Assembly (NCBI GenBank): GCA_019637315.1
Contig: JAHBVU010000002.1
Span: 300,001 to 358,109 of the forward strand
Reading direction: 5' to 3'
Origin: Gemmatimonadales bacterium
Lineage (GTDB): Bacteria > Gemmatimonadota > Gemmatimonadetes > Gemmatimonadales > GWC2-71-9
DNA: 58,109 nt
Position numbers and translations under genes: made by a program. This document shows positions 45,267 through 54,485 of the stretch, one piece after another. Numbering within the stretch: position 1 is the first letter of the stretch; every line of letters starts with the position of its first letter. A model generated the notes under the pieces. That model worked only from the letters and a program-made list of their open reading frames with translations, was not told the origin of the DNA and searched no databases.

Positions 45267-45360
45267 CCGACGCAGTCGCAAGGGCAAGATCTTTCGGGGA
45301 ACCACGGGCAAAAAGCGTCCTCGGGGCACCAAGAAGGTCGCGACCGCGAAGAAGAGTTGA
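45253..45360 (+). CDS. THX-type small 30S ribosomal protein
   Basis: A 36-codon frame begins at the ATG at 45253 with CAGGAG upstream at 45239-45244. The product of 35 residues starts MGKGDRRSRKGKIFRG and continues TTGKKRPRGTKK, closely following THX/bTHX and plastid PSRP4, which have MGKGD, RRGKIW and GKxRPR. In Thermus, THX sits at the top of the 30S head and is strongly basic, as here. The start overlaps the last codons of the phospholipase-like gene (14 bases). It is short enough to be missed by gene finders. Confidence 0.88.
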   Translation: MGKGDRRSRKGKIFRGTTGKKRPRGTKKVATAKKS

Positions 45361-45366
45361 CCCGAA

Positions 45367-45403
45367 ACGGTACGAGGGGCGATAGGATCGCCCCTCGTAC
45401 CGT
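45367..45403. terminator. strong perfect hairpin, probable bidirectional terminator
   Basis: ACGGTACGAGGGGCGAT and ATCGCCCCTCGTACCGT form an exact 17-bp stem with an AGG loop, 6 bases after the THX stop and 48 bases before the end of the convergent aminotransferase gene. T-runs are short on both sides. The stem length and location between convergent genes point to transcription termination in both directions. Confidence 0.7.
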
Positions 45404-45450
45404 CTTGCCCCACCAGCTGAAGTACCAGCGCGCCTACCTGTTGAAGGCCC

Positions 45451-46689
45451 TCAACGCACCGTCGACTTCGCCAGCTCGGCAACTCCCGCCACCAACCGAT
45501 CGATTTCAGCAGCATCGGTGTAACAGGCGATCCCGGCCCGAACGATCCCGTGTTCCGCCTGTCCCAGCCCTTCGATGACGCCTGCGGCGTAGAAATCGCC
45601 GTGCGAGGCGAACACCGCGCGATCTGCCAGATGCCGGGCCACGGTTTGCGCCGGCACGCCCTCGAGCACAAACCCGAGTGTCGGCGTGCGGGAGCCCTCC
45701 GGTGGCAGGCCGAACCGGCGAACACCGGGCACCTCCCCGACGCCGGACCAGAGCCGCTCGAACAATTCCATGCCGCGGCGGTGCAGCGCGTCAAACGCAG
45801 CAAGCAGCGAGGCTCGTCGGTTCGCACTCGGCGCCAGATTCGCCAGGTACTCGACGGCTGCATGCGCACCGACGATCGCCTCGTGGCTCAAGGTGCCCGT
45901 CTCCAGGCGTTCCGGGGCGGTGTCAGGCGCAGGCTCCAGCTTGGGAACCGCCACCGATTCGAGCAATTCCCGTCGACCGTAGAGCGCCCCCAAGTGCGGA
46001 CCATAGAACTTGTAGGGTGAACAGACCAGAAAGTCGCAGGCGAACGCCTGGACATCGGGAAGCTGATGCGCAGCGCCGTGGACTGCATCGATGTAACTCA
46101 GCACCCCTCGCTCGCGCGCGGCGCGGCAAACGGTCGCGACGTCGTTGACCGTCCCAATGGCGTTGGAGGCCAAGCCCATCGCCACGACCCGGGTCCGATC
46201 GGTCATGGCGTCCATCAGGCGGTCGGTATCGAGCGTGCCGGTCTCCGGATCGAAGGGAATCCGCCGAAGCACGAGTCCACGCTCCCGCGCAATCGCCGCC
46301 CACGGTGCCACGTTGCCGTGGTGGTCGAGCTCGGTGACCACCAGTTCGTCTCCCGGCGCAAAACCATTGGCCAGGCCTCGGCTCAGGTGAAACGTCAGCG
46401 TGGTCATATTCTGCCCGAAGACGACCTCGTCGCTCGCGCAGTGGAAGTAGTCGGCAAACGCCTCACGGGCAGCCTGAATCATCGCGTCCGTTTCGTGGCT
46501 GGTCGGATAATCCCAATGCGTATTGGCGTTGTGCCGAGCGAGGTAATCGACCATGGCATCGATGACGGACTGCGGAACCTGGGTTCCTCCAGGCCCGTCG
46601 AAGAAGGCTATCGGTGCACCACGGTGATGCCGGGCAAGCGCCGGGAAATCGGACCGAATCGACTCAACCGACCGAACGCTGAGACTCAT
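45451..46689 (-). CDS. class V aminotransferase-fold PLP enzyme, cysteine-desulfurase-like
   Basis: The 412-residue product belongs to the SufS/IscS-like branch of PLP enzymes: FFDGPGGTQVPQSVIDAM, QNMTTLTFHLSRGLANGF, VVTELDHHGNVAPW, the PLP aspartate in YIDAVHGAAH and the Schiff-base lysine Lys227 in CSPYKFYGPHLG. The cysteine desulfurase RxGHHCA loop is not present; the corresponding region reads VFASHGDFYAAG. Desulfurase activity is therefore doubtful. The ATG at 46689 overlaps the gatB stop by 4 bases, so the two are probably coupled. Function is unknown beyond PLP chemistry. Confidence 0.88.
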   Translation of the reverse strand: MSLSVRSVESIRSDFPALARHHRGAPIAFFDGPGGTQVPQSVIDAMVDYLARHNANTHWDYPTSHETDAMIQAAREAFADYFHCASDEVVFGQNMTTLTFHLSRGLANGFAPGDELVVTELDHHGNVAPWAAIARERGLVLRRIPFDPETGTLDTDRLMDAMTDRTRVVAMGLASNAIGTVNDVATVCRAARERGVLSYIDAVHGAAHQLPDVQAFACDFLVCSPYKFYGPHLGALYGRRELLESVAVPKLEPAPDTAPERLETGTLSHEAIVGAHAAVEYLANLAPSANRRASLLAAFDALHRRGMELFERLWSGVGEVPGVRRFGLPPEGSRTPTLGFVLEGVPAQTVARHLADRAVFASHGDFYAAGVIEGLGQAEHGIVRAGIACYTDAAEIDRLVAGVAELAKSTVR

Positions 46690-48104
46690 GCCAGTGCCTT
46701 TGCAACGAGGTCTGAGACCGCTTTGGGGTCGGCCTTGCCACGACTCTTCTTCATGACCTGGCCGACCAGAAACCCTATCAGTTTGACTTCGCCCTGCCGG
46801 TACCGTTCCACTTCGGCTGGGTGTGAGGCAATCACGTCGCTGACCCACGCCCCCAGGGCACCGTCGTCACGCACCTGGCCCAGGCCCAGCCGATCGATCA
46901 CGAGATCGGGCGCCTCGCCCGTCTCAGCCATGGCAACAAACACCTTCTTGGCGGCCTGATGGCTGACCGCGCCAGTGCGCACCAAGCTGATCAACGCCGC
47001 CAGCTGATCTGCGGCGACCGGAAAGCGCCCCTGCTCGTTGAACCCGGGCAGCGCCTCGGTCGAGACCCAATTGGCGGCCGCCTTCGGATCCGCTCCGGCC
47101 CCTACCACGGCCTCGTAGTAGTCTGCAACCGCCTGTTCTGCCGTCAGCACTCCGGTATCGTACCCCGACAGGCCGTACCGCTCCGCGAACCGAATTCGCT
47201 TGGCCTCGGGCAGCTCCGGAAGCGCGGCGCGTTCCGCGGCAATCCAGGCAGCCCCGAGCACCAGCGGCGGCAGATCCGGATCGGGGAAGTACCGGTAGTC
47301 GTGGCTCTCTTCCTTACTGCGCATCGGCTTGACGGTTCCGGTCGTCGCGTTGAACAGCAACGTCACCTGCTCGATCGCCTGGCCGGACTCGAGCACCGCC
47401 TGCTGGCGCGCCCGCTCGATCTCGAGCGCCCGCTCCACATTGGCGAAGCTGTTCATGTTCTTGAGTTCGGTCTTGGTGCCCAGCCGGGACTCGCCCGGCC
47501 GCCGTAGCGAAATGTTGGCGTCGACCCGGAGGCTGCCCTTTTCCATGCTGCATTCGCTGACGCCGGCATAGACCAGGATCTGCCGCAGCACCGTCAGATA
47601 TGCACGGGCCTCAGCCGGGCTCCGGAGGTCAGGCTCGCTGACGATCTCGGCGAGCGGAATCCCGGTCCGATTGAGATCGACGGCTGTCGCTCCGGGCACG
47701 CGATCGTGCAGCAGCTTTCCTGCGTCCTCCTCCAGGTGGAGCCGGGTCACCCCGATCCTGACGAGGCCGCGTTCGGGGCTCTCGCAACGAACCAACCCGG
47801 CCGTGGCCAGCGGCCGATCGAATTGCGAAATCTGGTAGCCCTTGGGCAGGTCCGGATAGAAGTAGTTCTTCCGGGCAAACACACTCTGCTCGTGAACCGT
47901 ACACCCGAGCGCCAGCGCTGCCCGGGTGCCGAGCCGCACAGCCTGTTCGTTCGGCACCGGTAGCGCACCCGGCAGGCCAAGGCAGACCGGACACACATTG
48001 GAATTGGGCCGCTCGCCGAACGCGGTCGAGCAACCGCAGAAGAGCTTCGAGCGGGTGGCGAGCTGCACGTGGACTTCGAGACCGATGACGGTTTCCCAGG
48101 GCAT
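46686..48104 (-). CDS. gatB: aspartyl/glutamyl-tRNA amidotransferase subunit B
   Basis: The 472-residue subunit starts at the ATG at 48104, 1 base after the gatA stop, with GGAGGTGCG upstream. It opens WETVIGLEVHVQLATRSKLFCGC and carries the zinc-site pattern CGC followed by CPVCLGLPGALP, then RKNYFYPDLPKGYQISQFDRP and RVDANISLR. GatB phosphorylates misacylated Glu-tRNA(Gln) or Asp-tRNA(Asn) and transamidates it with ammonia from GatA. Confidence 0.97.
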   Translation of the reverse strand: MPWETVIGLEVHVQLATRSKLFCGCSTAFGERPNSNVCPVCLGLPGALPVPNEQAVRLGTRAALALGCTVHEQSVFARKNYFYPDLPKGYQISQFDRPLATAGLVRCESPERGLVRIGVTRLHLEEDAGKLLHDRVPGATAVDLNRTGIPLAEIVSEPDLRSPAEARAYLTVLRQILVYAGVSECSMEKGSLRVDANISLRRPGESRLGTKTELKNMNSFANVERALEIERARQQAVLESGQAIEQVTLLFNATTGTVKPMRSKEESHDYRYFPDPDLPPLVLGAAWIAAERAALPELPEAKRIRFAERYGLSGYDTGVLTAEQAVADYYEAVVGAGADPKAAANWVSTEALPGFNEQGRFPVAADQLAALISLVRTGAVSHQAAKKVFVAMAETGEAPDLVIDRLGLGQVRDDGALGAWVSDVIASHPAEVERYRQGEVKLIGFLVGQVMKKSRGKADPKAVSDLVAKALA

Positions 48105-48105
48105 C

Positions 48106-49488
48106 TCAGCGCACCTCCGCCGCGGCATCGAGGTGCCGCTCGATGACCTGCGCCATCGCCAGCATCCGCGCCTCGTCGAACGCGGGGCTGATCAACTGCA
48201 GGCCAATGGGAAGGCCGTTGCTGGTACCGATCGGCAGACTCATGGCCGGGAGCCCGGCAAGGCTCGCTCCGCAGACGAAGACGTCGGCGAGATACATCTG
48301 CACCGGATCATCGACCTTGGATCCGGCCGCAAAGGCGGGCGTCGGCGTCGTCGGCGTCAGCAGGGCGTCGACGCCAGACTCGAAGACATTCTGAAAATCC
48401 CGCGCGATCCGGCGCCGAGCTGCCTGGGCACGGCCGTAGTAGGCATCGTAGTACCCGGCGCTCAGGACGTAGGTTCCGATCAGGATCCGCCGCCGAACCT
48501 CGGCACCGAATCCCTGGCCGCGGGTCGCTCGGTACAGGGCCCGCAGGTCGCCCGCGGCACCGATCTTCCGGTTGCCGTACCGCACCCCGTCGTACCGCGC
48601 CAGGTTCGCCGCCGCTTCGGCAGGCGCGACCACGTAGTAGGTGGGTACTGCGTAGGAAGTGCTCGGCAGCGAGACATCAACGACGGTTGCCCCCAAGCTG
48701 CGCACGAGCGCGACCGCGCCGTCGACCCCGGCACGGATACCGGGATCGAGATCCGCGGGCAGGTACTCGCGCGGCAAACCGAATCGCAGGCCACGCAGAT
48801 CATCGCGCGGGCGTTCCAGCGTCAGCGGCGGCGCTGCGACCGTCGTCGCGTCCTGAGCATCGGGCCCGGCAATCGCCGCCAGCACCCGGGCAGCCGCGTC
48901 GACGTCTCGTCCAAACACCGAGACGCAGTCGAGGGAGGACCCGAACGCCACCAGCCCGAACCGACTGACCCGCCCATAGGTGGGTTTGACACCGACGATA
49001 CCGCAGAACGCAGCAGGCTGCCGAACCGATCCGCCCGTTTCCGACCCCAGCGCCGCAGGTACCACGCCGGCGGCGACCAGTGCGGCCGATCCGCCGGAAC
49101 TGCCACCCGGCACCAGCGCCGGGTCGAGCGGATGATGCACCCGCCCGAACGCCGAGTACTCGCTCGACGACCCCATGGCGAACTCGTCCATGTTGGTCTT
49201 GCAGGCCACGACGCCGCCAGCATCACGAAGCCGCTCGACCACTGTCGCCGTATAGGGCGATCGATACCCGGCCAGCATTGCCGACGCGCAGGTCGTCGGC
49301 AACTCGGCCGTCACGATGTTGTCTTTGACGGCCACTGGCATGCCGGCAAGGACGCCTTCAGGGGCGCGTGCGGCCACGCGGACCGCTTCCGCCTCGAGAT
49401 CGGCACGGGTTCCCGCCAGCGCGGCGTTGAGCCCCCTGGCCCGCTCGAGTCGCTCCGCAGCTGCCTGCGCCAGCGCCAGGAAGCTCAT
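48106..49488 (-). CDS. gatA: aspartyl/glutamyl-tRNA amidotransferase subunit A
   Basis: This 460-residue amidase-signature enzyme releases ammonia from glutamine. The catalytic set is present with the spacing of known GatA: Lys55 (AVKDNIV), cis-Ser130 (PGGSSGGS) and Ser154 ([11 protein letters not shown]). Other family marks are [17 protein letters not shown] and [13 protein letters not shown]. It starts 1 base into the gatC stop codon and ends 1 base before gatB, indicating a tight gatCAB operon. Confidence 0.97.
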   Translation of the reverse strand: MSFLALAQAAAERLERARGLNAALAGTRADLEAEAVRVAARAPEGVLAGMPVAVKDNIVTAELPTTCASAMLAGYRSPYTATVVERLRDAGGVVACKTNMDEFAMGSSSEYSAFGRVHHPLDPALVPGGSSGGSAALVAAGVVPAALGSETGGSVRQPAAFCGIVGVKPTYGRVSRFGLVAFGSSLDCVSVFGRDVDAAARVLAAIAGPDAQDATTVAAPPLTLERPRDDLRGLRFGLPREYLPADLDPGIRAGVDGAVALVRSLGATVVDVSLPSTSYAVPTYYVVAPAEAAANLARYDGVRYGNRKIGAAGDLRALYRATRGQGFGAEVRRRILIGTYVLSAGYYDAYYGRAQAARRRIARDFQNVFESGVDALLTPTTPTPAFAAGSKVDDPVQMYLADVFVCGASLAGLPAMSLPIGTSNGLPIGLQLISPAFDEARMLAMAQVIERHLDAAAEVR

Positions 49489-49778
49489 CAGTCGTCCATC
49501 GCGGCCAAACGGGGCACCACGAAGAAGCCGTCGACCATCGCAGGGGCGATGGACTCGATGCCGTGAACCAACGGAACCGATGCAACGACGTCCCGTCGGA
49601 GCGCGGTCTGCTCGGGACCGACGGGCAGCGAGGTCCCCTCGTCACTGACCGGGGCGAGCTGTCCGACATAGTCGACGATTTCTGCCAGCTGCGCGGCCAG
49701 ATGCTCGACGGCCGCGTCCGGAACGTCGAGCTCCGCCAGCCGAGCGACCCGCAGGACATCCTGGCGTGAGATGCTCAT
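49488..49778 (-). CDS. gatC: aspartyl/glutamyl-tRNA amidotransferase subunit C
   Basis: This 96-residue subunit stabilises the GatAB complex. It has the usual start SRQDVLRVARLAELDV, then LAAQLAEIVDYVGQLAPV and a closing VHGIESIAPAMVDGFFVVPRL. Its ATG overlaps the stop of pcrA by 4 bases, so the amidotransferase genes are coupled to a DNA helicase gene. Confidence 0.95.
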   Translation of the reverse strand: MSISRQDVLRVARLAELDVPDAAVEHLAAQLAEIVDYVGQLAPVSDEGTSLPVGPEQTALRRDVVASVPLVHGIESIAPAMVDGFFVVPRLAAMDD

Positions 49779-52084
49779 GCGCTCTCCCAGTCGCGCTCGA
49801 GGCCGGCGTAGGCCACCAGCAGCTGCTTGATGCCGAACTCCTCGGCGTCGAACCGTACCGTCACCTTGAGGTCCTTCCCGGCCCCGGACAAGCCCTGGAT
49901 GATGCCGCTGCCAAAGCGGCGATGTCGGACCCGCTCGCCCTTGATCAGGCGCGGGGCGTCCTGCGACTGCTCTTCCGCTTCGACCCGTGGCATCGGCACA
50001 GCCGGCCTGGACGCGGGCCGTTCAGGCTGCCAGCCGCGCTGGGGAGTCCGTCCGGATCCGCCCGACGATCCGTAGCTGCCGGAGCGCCCGTAGCGGCTTG
50101 CGGAGGCCTGCTTCCAGCTTGGCGCGAATAGTGACGAGGTCCGCTTCTCGTCGACGATGCCCGGCGGAATACTCTCGAGAAAACGCGACGGCATGCTGGG
50201 CAGAATCTCCCCGCCGCGCCTCCGAGACCGGGCGTGACTCAAGTAGAGTTTGTCCTTGGCTCGCGTCAGCGCGACGTAGAACAGACGCCGTTCTTCCTCC
50301 AGCCCTTCCTGGGACTCGGTCGATCGGGCCAGCGGAAACAGACCGTCCTCGAGGCCGGCCACGGCAACCACGGGCCACTCGAGCCCTTTGGCCGTGTGCA
50401 TCGTCATCAGCGTGACACCAACCTCATCGCCTTCCTGGGTATCGTGGTTCGACAGCAGCGCAGCCTCCGCCAGGAAGCGCATCAGCGGTGTTGTCGTGTC
50501 CTCGCCGTCGGTGACGACCTCGGACCAACTCGCGGCAGCAGCGACCAGTTCCTTGACGTTGTCCCAGCGATCCTTGCCCTCGGGGCCCTCGTCGAGCAGC
50601 ATCCGCTCGTACCCGAGCGACTCGATCAGCGCCTCCAGCACCTCGGCAGGCTGACGATCGCCCACCCGGTCACGCAGCCCGTTGATCAGCTCGGCAAACC
50701 GCCGCAGCGCTTCGCGCACGTTGGGACGGAGGCCGGGAACCCGGTCGCCGATGGCGGCCGACTCGAGCAGCGGCTTCTGCCACCCCGCGGCCGCGCCGAG
50801 CAGGGTCTGCAGGCTGGTGTCACCGATGCCGCGTTTGGGAACGCCGATGGCGCGGAGGAAGGCCTCGTCGTCGGCAGGATTGACGATCAGGCGCAGGTAG
50901 GCGAGCAGATCCTTGACTTCGCGCCGGTCATAGAAGCTGACCGATCCGACCAGTCGAAACGGCACCCCCGCCCGACGAAAGGCCTCCTCCATGGCGCGGG
51001 ACTGGAAGTTGGTGCGGTAGAGCACCGCCATCTGGCTGGTGCCGTAGTCTCCGGCCGAGCGACGGGCCGCGAACTCGCGGGCAATCCACTCGGCTTCGTC
51101 GCGCTCGTCGGCGGCGCCGAGCACGGTGACCGGGTCTCCGCCCTTCCGCCTGGTCCGCAAAGTCTTGCCGATCCGCCCGGTGTTGAGGGCAATGGCGGCA
51201 TTGGCCGCATCGAGCACGGTCTGGGTGCTGCGGTAGTTCTCTTCCAGACGGATCAGGCGGCTGCCGGGAAAGTCGTGCTGGAAGTCGCGCATGTTGCGTA
51301 CTTCGGCGCCGCGCCAGGCGTAGATCGACTGGTCGTCATCGCCGACGACGAAGACGTTCTGGTGCGCACCCAGCAGCCGTACCAGCTGATACTGCGCCTT
51401 GTTGGTGTCCTGAAATTCATCCACCAGCACGAAGGCAAAGCGCCGGCGGTACCACTCGAGCCGATCCGGATGTTCCCGGAACAAGGTGAGCGGATGCAGC
51501 ATCAGGTCGTCGAAGTCCATCGCATTCTGGGCCTTGAGGGCCGAGGTCAGATCGCGAAAGACGTCAGCCGCCACGCTGGTCAGCGGATCGCTGCCGGACG
51601 CCGCCAGATCCTCGGGCGATTGCATCCGGTTCTTGGCGCCCGAAATCAGGCTCTGCACCAGCTTGGGCGGATACAGCTTGGGTGAATGTCGTCGCTGCTC
51701 GAGGATCCGCTTGATCAGCGAGAGGCGGTCGTCTTCGTCGTAGATCGTGAACTCGCGGGAGAAGCCGAGTCGCTCCGCCTCCCGGCGCAGCAAGCGAGCC
51801 GACAGCGAGTGGAAGGTGCCGATCCAGAGCCCGGTAGGATCACGGGCCAGCATGGTTCCGATCCGCTCCTTCATCTCTCCCGCCGCGCGGTTGGTGAAGG
51901 TGACGGAAAAGATCTGTTGAGGCGGGACCTGATGTTCCTGGATCAGCAGGGCAATCCGGGTCGTCAGCACTCGCGTCTTGCCCGACCCGGCCCCCGCCAG
52001 CACGAGCACGGGGCCGGTCAGATGCTCGGCGGCGGCTCGCTGTTCGGGATTCAGGGCAACGAGAAGATCGGAGGCAGAGGACAC
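49775..52084 (-). CDS. pcrA: ATP-dependent DNA helicase UvrD/PcrA
   Basis: The GTG at 52084 places family similarity (SDLLVALNPEQRAAAEH) at the N-terminus and gives 769 residues; a TTG 30 bases upstream is an alternative. Walker A is GAGSGKT at 31-37, with motifs Ib and II in VDEFQDTNKAQYQLV, QSIYAWRGAEV, and motifs V and VI in TMHTAKGLEWPVV and RRLFYVALTRAKDKL. The C-terminal extension is low-complexity (SGSYGSSGGSGR) with a RNAP-binding-like end (RVRHRRFGSGIIQGL). It unwinds DNA in repair and replication restart. It heads the gatCAB run. Confidence 0.95.
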   Translation of the reverse strand: MSSASDLLVALNPEQRAAAEHLTGPVLVLAGAGSGKTRVLTTRIALLIQEHQVPPQQIFSVTFTNRAAGEMKERIGTMLARDPTGLWIGTFHSLSARLLRREAERLGFSREFTIYDEDDRLSLIKRILEQRRHSPKLYPPKLVQSLISGAKNRMQSPEDLAASGSDPLTSVAADVFRDLTSALKAQNAMDFDDLMLHPLTLFREHPDRLEWYRRRFAFVLVDEFQDTNKAQYQLVRLLGAHQNVFVVGDDDQSIYAWRGAEVRNMRDFQHDFPGSRLIRLEENYRSTQTVLDAANAAIALNTGRIGKTLRTRRKGGDPVTVLGAADERDEAEWIAREFAARRSAGDYGTSQMAVLYRTNFQSRAMEEAFRRAGVPFRLVGSVSFYDRREVKDLLAYLRLIVNPADDEAFLRAIGVPKRGIGDTSLQTLLGAAAGWQKPLLESAAIGDRVPGLRPNVREALRRFAELINGLRDRVGDRQPAEVLEALIESLGYERMLLDEGPEGKDRWDNVKELVAAAASWSEVVTDGEDTTTPLMRFLAEAALLSNHDTQEGDEVGVTLMTMHTAKGLEWPVVAVAGLEDGLFPLARSTESQEGLEEERRLFYVALTRAKDKLYLSHARSRRRGGEILPSMPSRFLESIPPGIVDEKRTSSLFAPSWKQASASRYGRSGSYGSSGGSGRTPQRGWQPERPASRPAVPMPRVEAEEQSQDAPRLIKGERVRHRRFGSGIIQGLSGAGKDLKVTVRFDAEEFGIKQLLVAYAGLERDWESA

Positions 52085-52181
52085 GAGGCAGCGTTCTGCG
52101 AAGGTCGAGGGCAAGCGCTCGTGGGTTCGGCGCGACGGACGGTGACAAGCTAATCGGGCGGCAAGCCACCCCGAAACCTGT

Positions 52182-53456
52182 CTAGGCCGTCAGGCGTTCC
52201 ACACCGAGGTACGGAACCAGGGACTCGGGAACAACGACCGAGCCATCCGCCTGCTGATAGTGTTCGAGGATCCCGATAATCGTGCGAGGAAACGCCACGC
52301 CCGATGAGTTGAGGGTATGGACGAACTCGGGTTTGGCGCCAGGCGCGGGACGATACCGCAGATTCGCGCGGCGAGCCTGGAAATCGGTGAAGACACTCGC
52401 GCTCGAGACTTCGAGCCAGGCTTCAGTGCCGGGCGCCCAGATCTCGAGATCGAGGGTACGTGCCGAGGCAAACCCGATATCGCCCGCGGCGAGCGAGAGA
52501 ACCCGGTAGGGTAAGCCCAGCCGCCGGAGCACCGTTTCCGAATGCTGGGTGAGCAGCTCATGCTCAGCCGCGCTCGTTTCCGCTCGAACCAGTCGGACCA
52601 GCTCGACCTTGTCGAACTGGTGGAGACGAATCAGGCCGCGGGTATCCTTGCCGTGCGAGAAGGCCTCCTGCCGAAAGCACGGCGTGTAGGCCGTGTAGGC
52701 AATCGGCAGCACAGCAGCATCGAGGATCTCATCACGATGGATGTTGGTGAGCGGCACTTCGGAGGTCGGAATGAGAAACAAGTCGTCCTCGGTCCGATAC
52801 ATATCCTCTTCGAACTTGGGCAGCTGTCCAGTACCGGTGGCCGTGCTACGGTTGACCAGGTAGGGCGGCTGGACCTCCCGGTACCCATGCTCGCGGGTGT
52901 GAAGATCGAGCATGAAGTTGGCGAGGGCCCGCACCAATCGGGCGCCCATCCCAGTGAACAGGGGAAAGCCCGACCCGGTCAGCTTGGCGCCACGGGGCAG
53001 GTCGAAGAGTCCCAGTGCCTCGCCCAGTTCCCAGTGTGGTCTGGGGGTAAAGTCGAACTGCCGCGGTTCGCCCCAGGCCCGGAGCACCTGATTAGCGGTG
53101 GCGTCACCGTCCGGCACGATCGGCAACGGAAGGTTCGGAATGCCCAGCGCGGCCTGCAGCAACGCCTCCTCGACCTGGCGCACTGCGCCATCGAGCTGCT
53201 TGACCCGTTCGCCCGACTCTTTGAGCTGGACCATCAGGTCATCCGCCGGTTGCTTGGCACGCTTGCGACGAGCGACCTCTTCGGTGGCCGCATTTCGTTC
53301 AGCTTTGAGCCCTTCCACCTGCGCCACGAGCCCCCGCCACTCGCGTTCGAGCTCGCCGAGGCGGTCGAGCGCTTCCGGCAACGCGGGATCGAGGCGCCGG
53401 AGGATCGCGATGCGAAACCCCTCCGGATCCTGCCGAAATGCCTTGAGATCAATCAC
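52182..53456 (-). CDS. serS: seryl-tRNA synthetase
   Basis: This 424-residue class II synthetase has the N-terminal coiled-coil tRNA arm (about residues 30-105, ERNAATEEVARRKRAKQPADDL) and the catalytic core with VPLTNIHRDEILD, YTPCFRQEAFSHGKDTRGLIRLHQFDKVE (motif 2), and the motif 3 region FVHTLNSSGVAFPRTIIGILE. It charges tRNA-Ser. The start overlaps the end of the upstream lipoprotein gene by 4 bases. pcrA follows after 97 bases. Confidence 0.97.
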   Translation of the reverse strand: MIDLKAFRQDPEGFRIAILRRLDPALPEALDRLGELEREWRGLVAQVEGLKAERNAATEEVARRKRAKQPADDLMVQLKESGERVKQLDGAVRQVEEALLQAALGIPNLPLPIVPDGDATANQVLRAWGEPRQFDFTPRPHWELGEALGLFDLPRGAKLTGSGFPLFTGMGARLVRALANFMLDLHTREHGYREVQPPYLVNRSTATGTGQLPKFEEDMYRTEDDLFLIPTSEVPLTNIHRDEILDAAVLPIAYTAYTPCFRQEAFSHGKDTRGLIRLHQFDKVELVRLVRAETSAAEHELLTQHSETVLRRLGLPYRVLSLAAGDIGFASARTLDLEIWAPGTEAWLEVSSASVFTDFQARRANLRYRPAPGAKPEFVHTLNSSGVAFPRTIIGILEHYQQADGSVVVPESLVPYLGVERLTA

Positions 53457-54028
53457 TGCCTGGGAATACCAGGCTGGAGTTGGCGGTAGCCGCAGTTGAT
53501 GTTGACGAGGACGCGGAAACGCACCGACCTGGCGGCCTCGTCGAAACTCAGCACCTCGAGCTTGGCGTAGTACGGGATGTTCAGGAAACAGCCATTCGGA
53601 AGACCCGAGCGGGCGTACAGAACCTGGCCAACCTCGATTCGCGTCGGCCGGTCGACCACGTAGCCGACCTGCTGGGCCTCCTGTATGGCATCGAACCCCG
53701 TGGTCGAGGGCTGAAGCCCCGGAAAGCCCAAGGTCGACGAGCCCGGTGGCGGCGGCGCTACCACCCGGTAGGGTACCAACTCGGGACCCGTCGTTGCATC
53801 GATCCGATAGAGGAAGTCGAAGTTGTAGGCAGTGACGTCGATACCAAGTCGGACGGGAATCCGGCTGGACATCACGTAGCCGCTGGGTCGGTTGAGCCCC
53901 GTCCCGTTAACGGCAAAGATTTCGACCGTGTCGACCATATTGGGAATAGTGGCCGGCAGAATCGCGTACGGATTCCCGCACGCGGTCAGGGCTGCCACTA
54001 CCGCGGTCATTCCGACTACGAGGCGCAT
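53453..54028 (-). CDS. predicted lipoprotein of unknown function
   Basis: This 191-residue protein has a lipoprotein signal with lipobox LTAC (Cys17). The mature domain is beta-rich, with a proline-rich patch (PPPPGSSTLGFPGLQPS), the sequence RIEVGQVLYARSG and two later cysteines (GCFLNIPYYA, NINCGYRQL). I recognise no family. It overlaps serS by 4 bases, a coupling with a tRNA synthetase that probably reflects shared transcription only. Confidence 0.7.
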   Translation of the reverse strand: MRLVVGMTAVVAALTACGNPYAILPATIPNMVDTVEIFAVNGTGLNRPSGYVMSSRIPVRLGIDVTAYNFDFLYRIDATTGPELVPYRVVAPPPPGSSTLGFPGLQPSTTGFDAIQEAQQVGYVVDRPTRIEVGQVLYARSGLPNGCFLNIPYYAKLEVLSFDEAARSVRFRVLVNINCGYRQLQPGIPRQ

Positions 54029-54132
54029 AGATCCGAAGGTTAAAGACGGGTCAAACCTCGGTCAACCCACAGTCGTTCCTTGACTTCGCTCCCAGGCCGC
54101 AAGTAGTCTCCGCCCATCCTCACCGGCCTGCC

Positions 54133-54483
54133 ATGACATTTCGCGATTCTATCGGCCGTTGGCCGTCCTATATCGACGTTCGTGGAGCTGCCGTGATCAG
54201 CGAAGATGGGCTGCTGATTCACGACATGTTCCCGGCGGATGCTGATGGCGAAGCCGTTGCCGCCCTGGCGCTGGCCCTGCTCTCCCAAGCCGAGCAAATC
54301 GGTCACGCCGCCGGTGGCGACGCAACCGGCCATGTCGTGGTGGAACTCGACGCCGGACCGGTCGTGGTGACCCGACTCGATCGGCAGCACTCCCTGGTCG
54401 TGCTGGCCGAGCCTGGGCGGGACATTGGCGCTCTCCTCTTCGATATCCGCCGGCACCGCACTCAGCTGAGCGAGGCCGTCTGA
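54133..54483 (+). CDS. roadblock/LC7-like protein
   Basis: The 116-residue protein starts SIGRWPSYIDVRGAAVISEDGLLIHD, which matches the opening of roadblock/LC7 (MglB-like) domains, followed by VAALALALLSQAEQIG and VVVELDAGPVVVTRLDRQHSLVVLAEPG. Such small alpha/beta proteins regulate Ras-like GTPases such as MglA. No GTPase gene is adjacent. It is 2 bases before the mannose-1-phosphate guanylyltransferase gene, a link between a roadblock protein and sugar-nucleotide synthesis. Confidence 0.75.
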   Translation: MTFRDSIGRWPSYIDVRGAAVISEDGLLIHDMFPADADGEAVAALALALLSQAEQIGHAAGGDATGHVVVELDAGPVVVTRLDRQHSLVVLAEPGRDIGALLFDIRRHRTQLSEAV

Positions 54484-54485
54484 GC

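Noticed and set aside
45451-46689. Calling the class V PLP enzyme a cysteine desulfurase for Fe-S assembly
   Set aside because: The catalytic Cys loop is missing and no scaffold or Suf genes are adjacent, so only the fold is supported.
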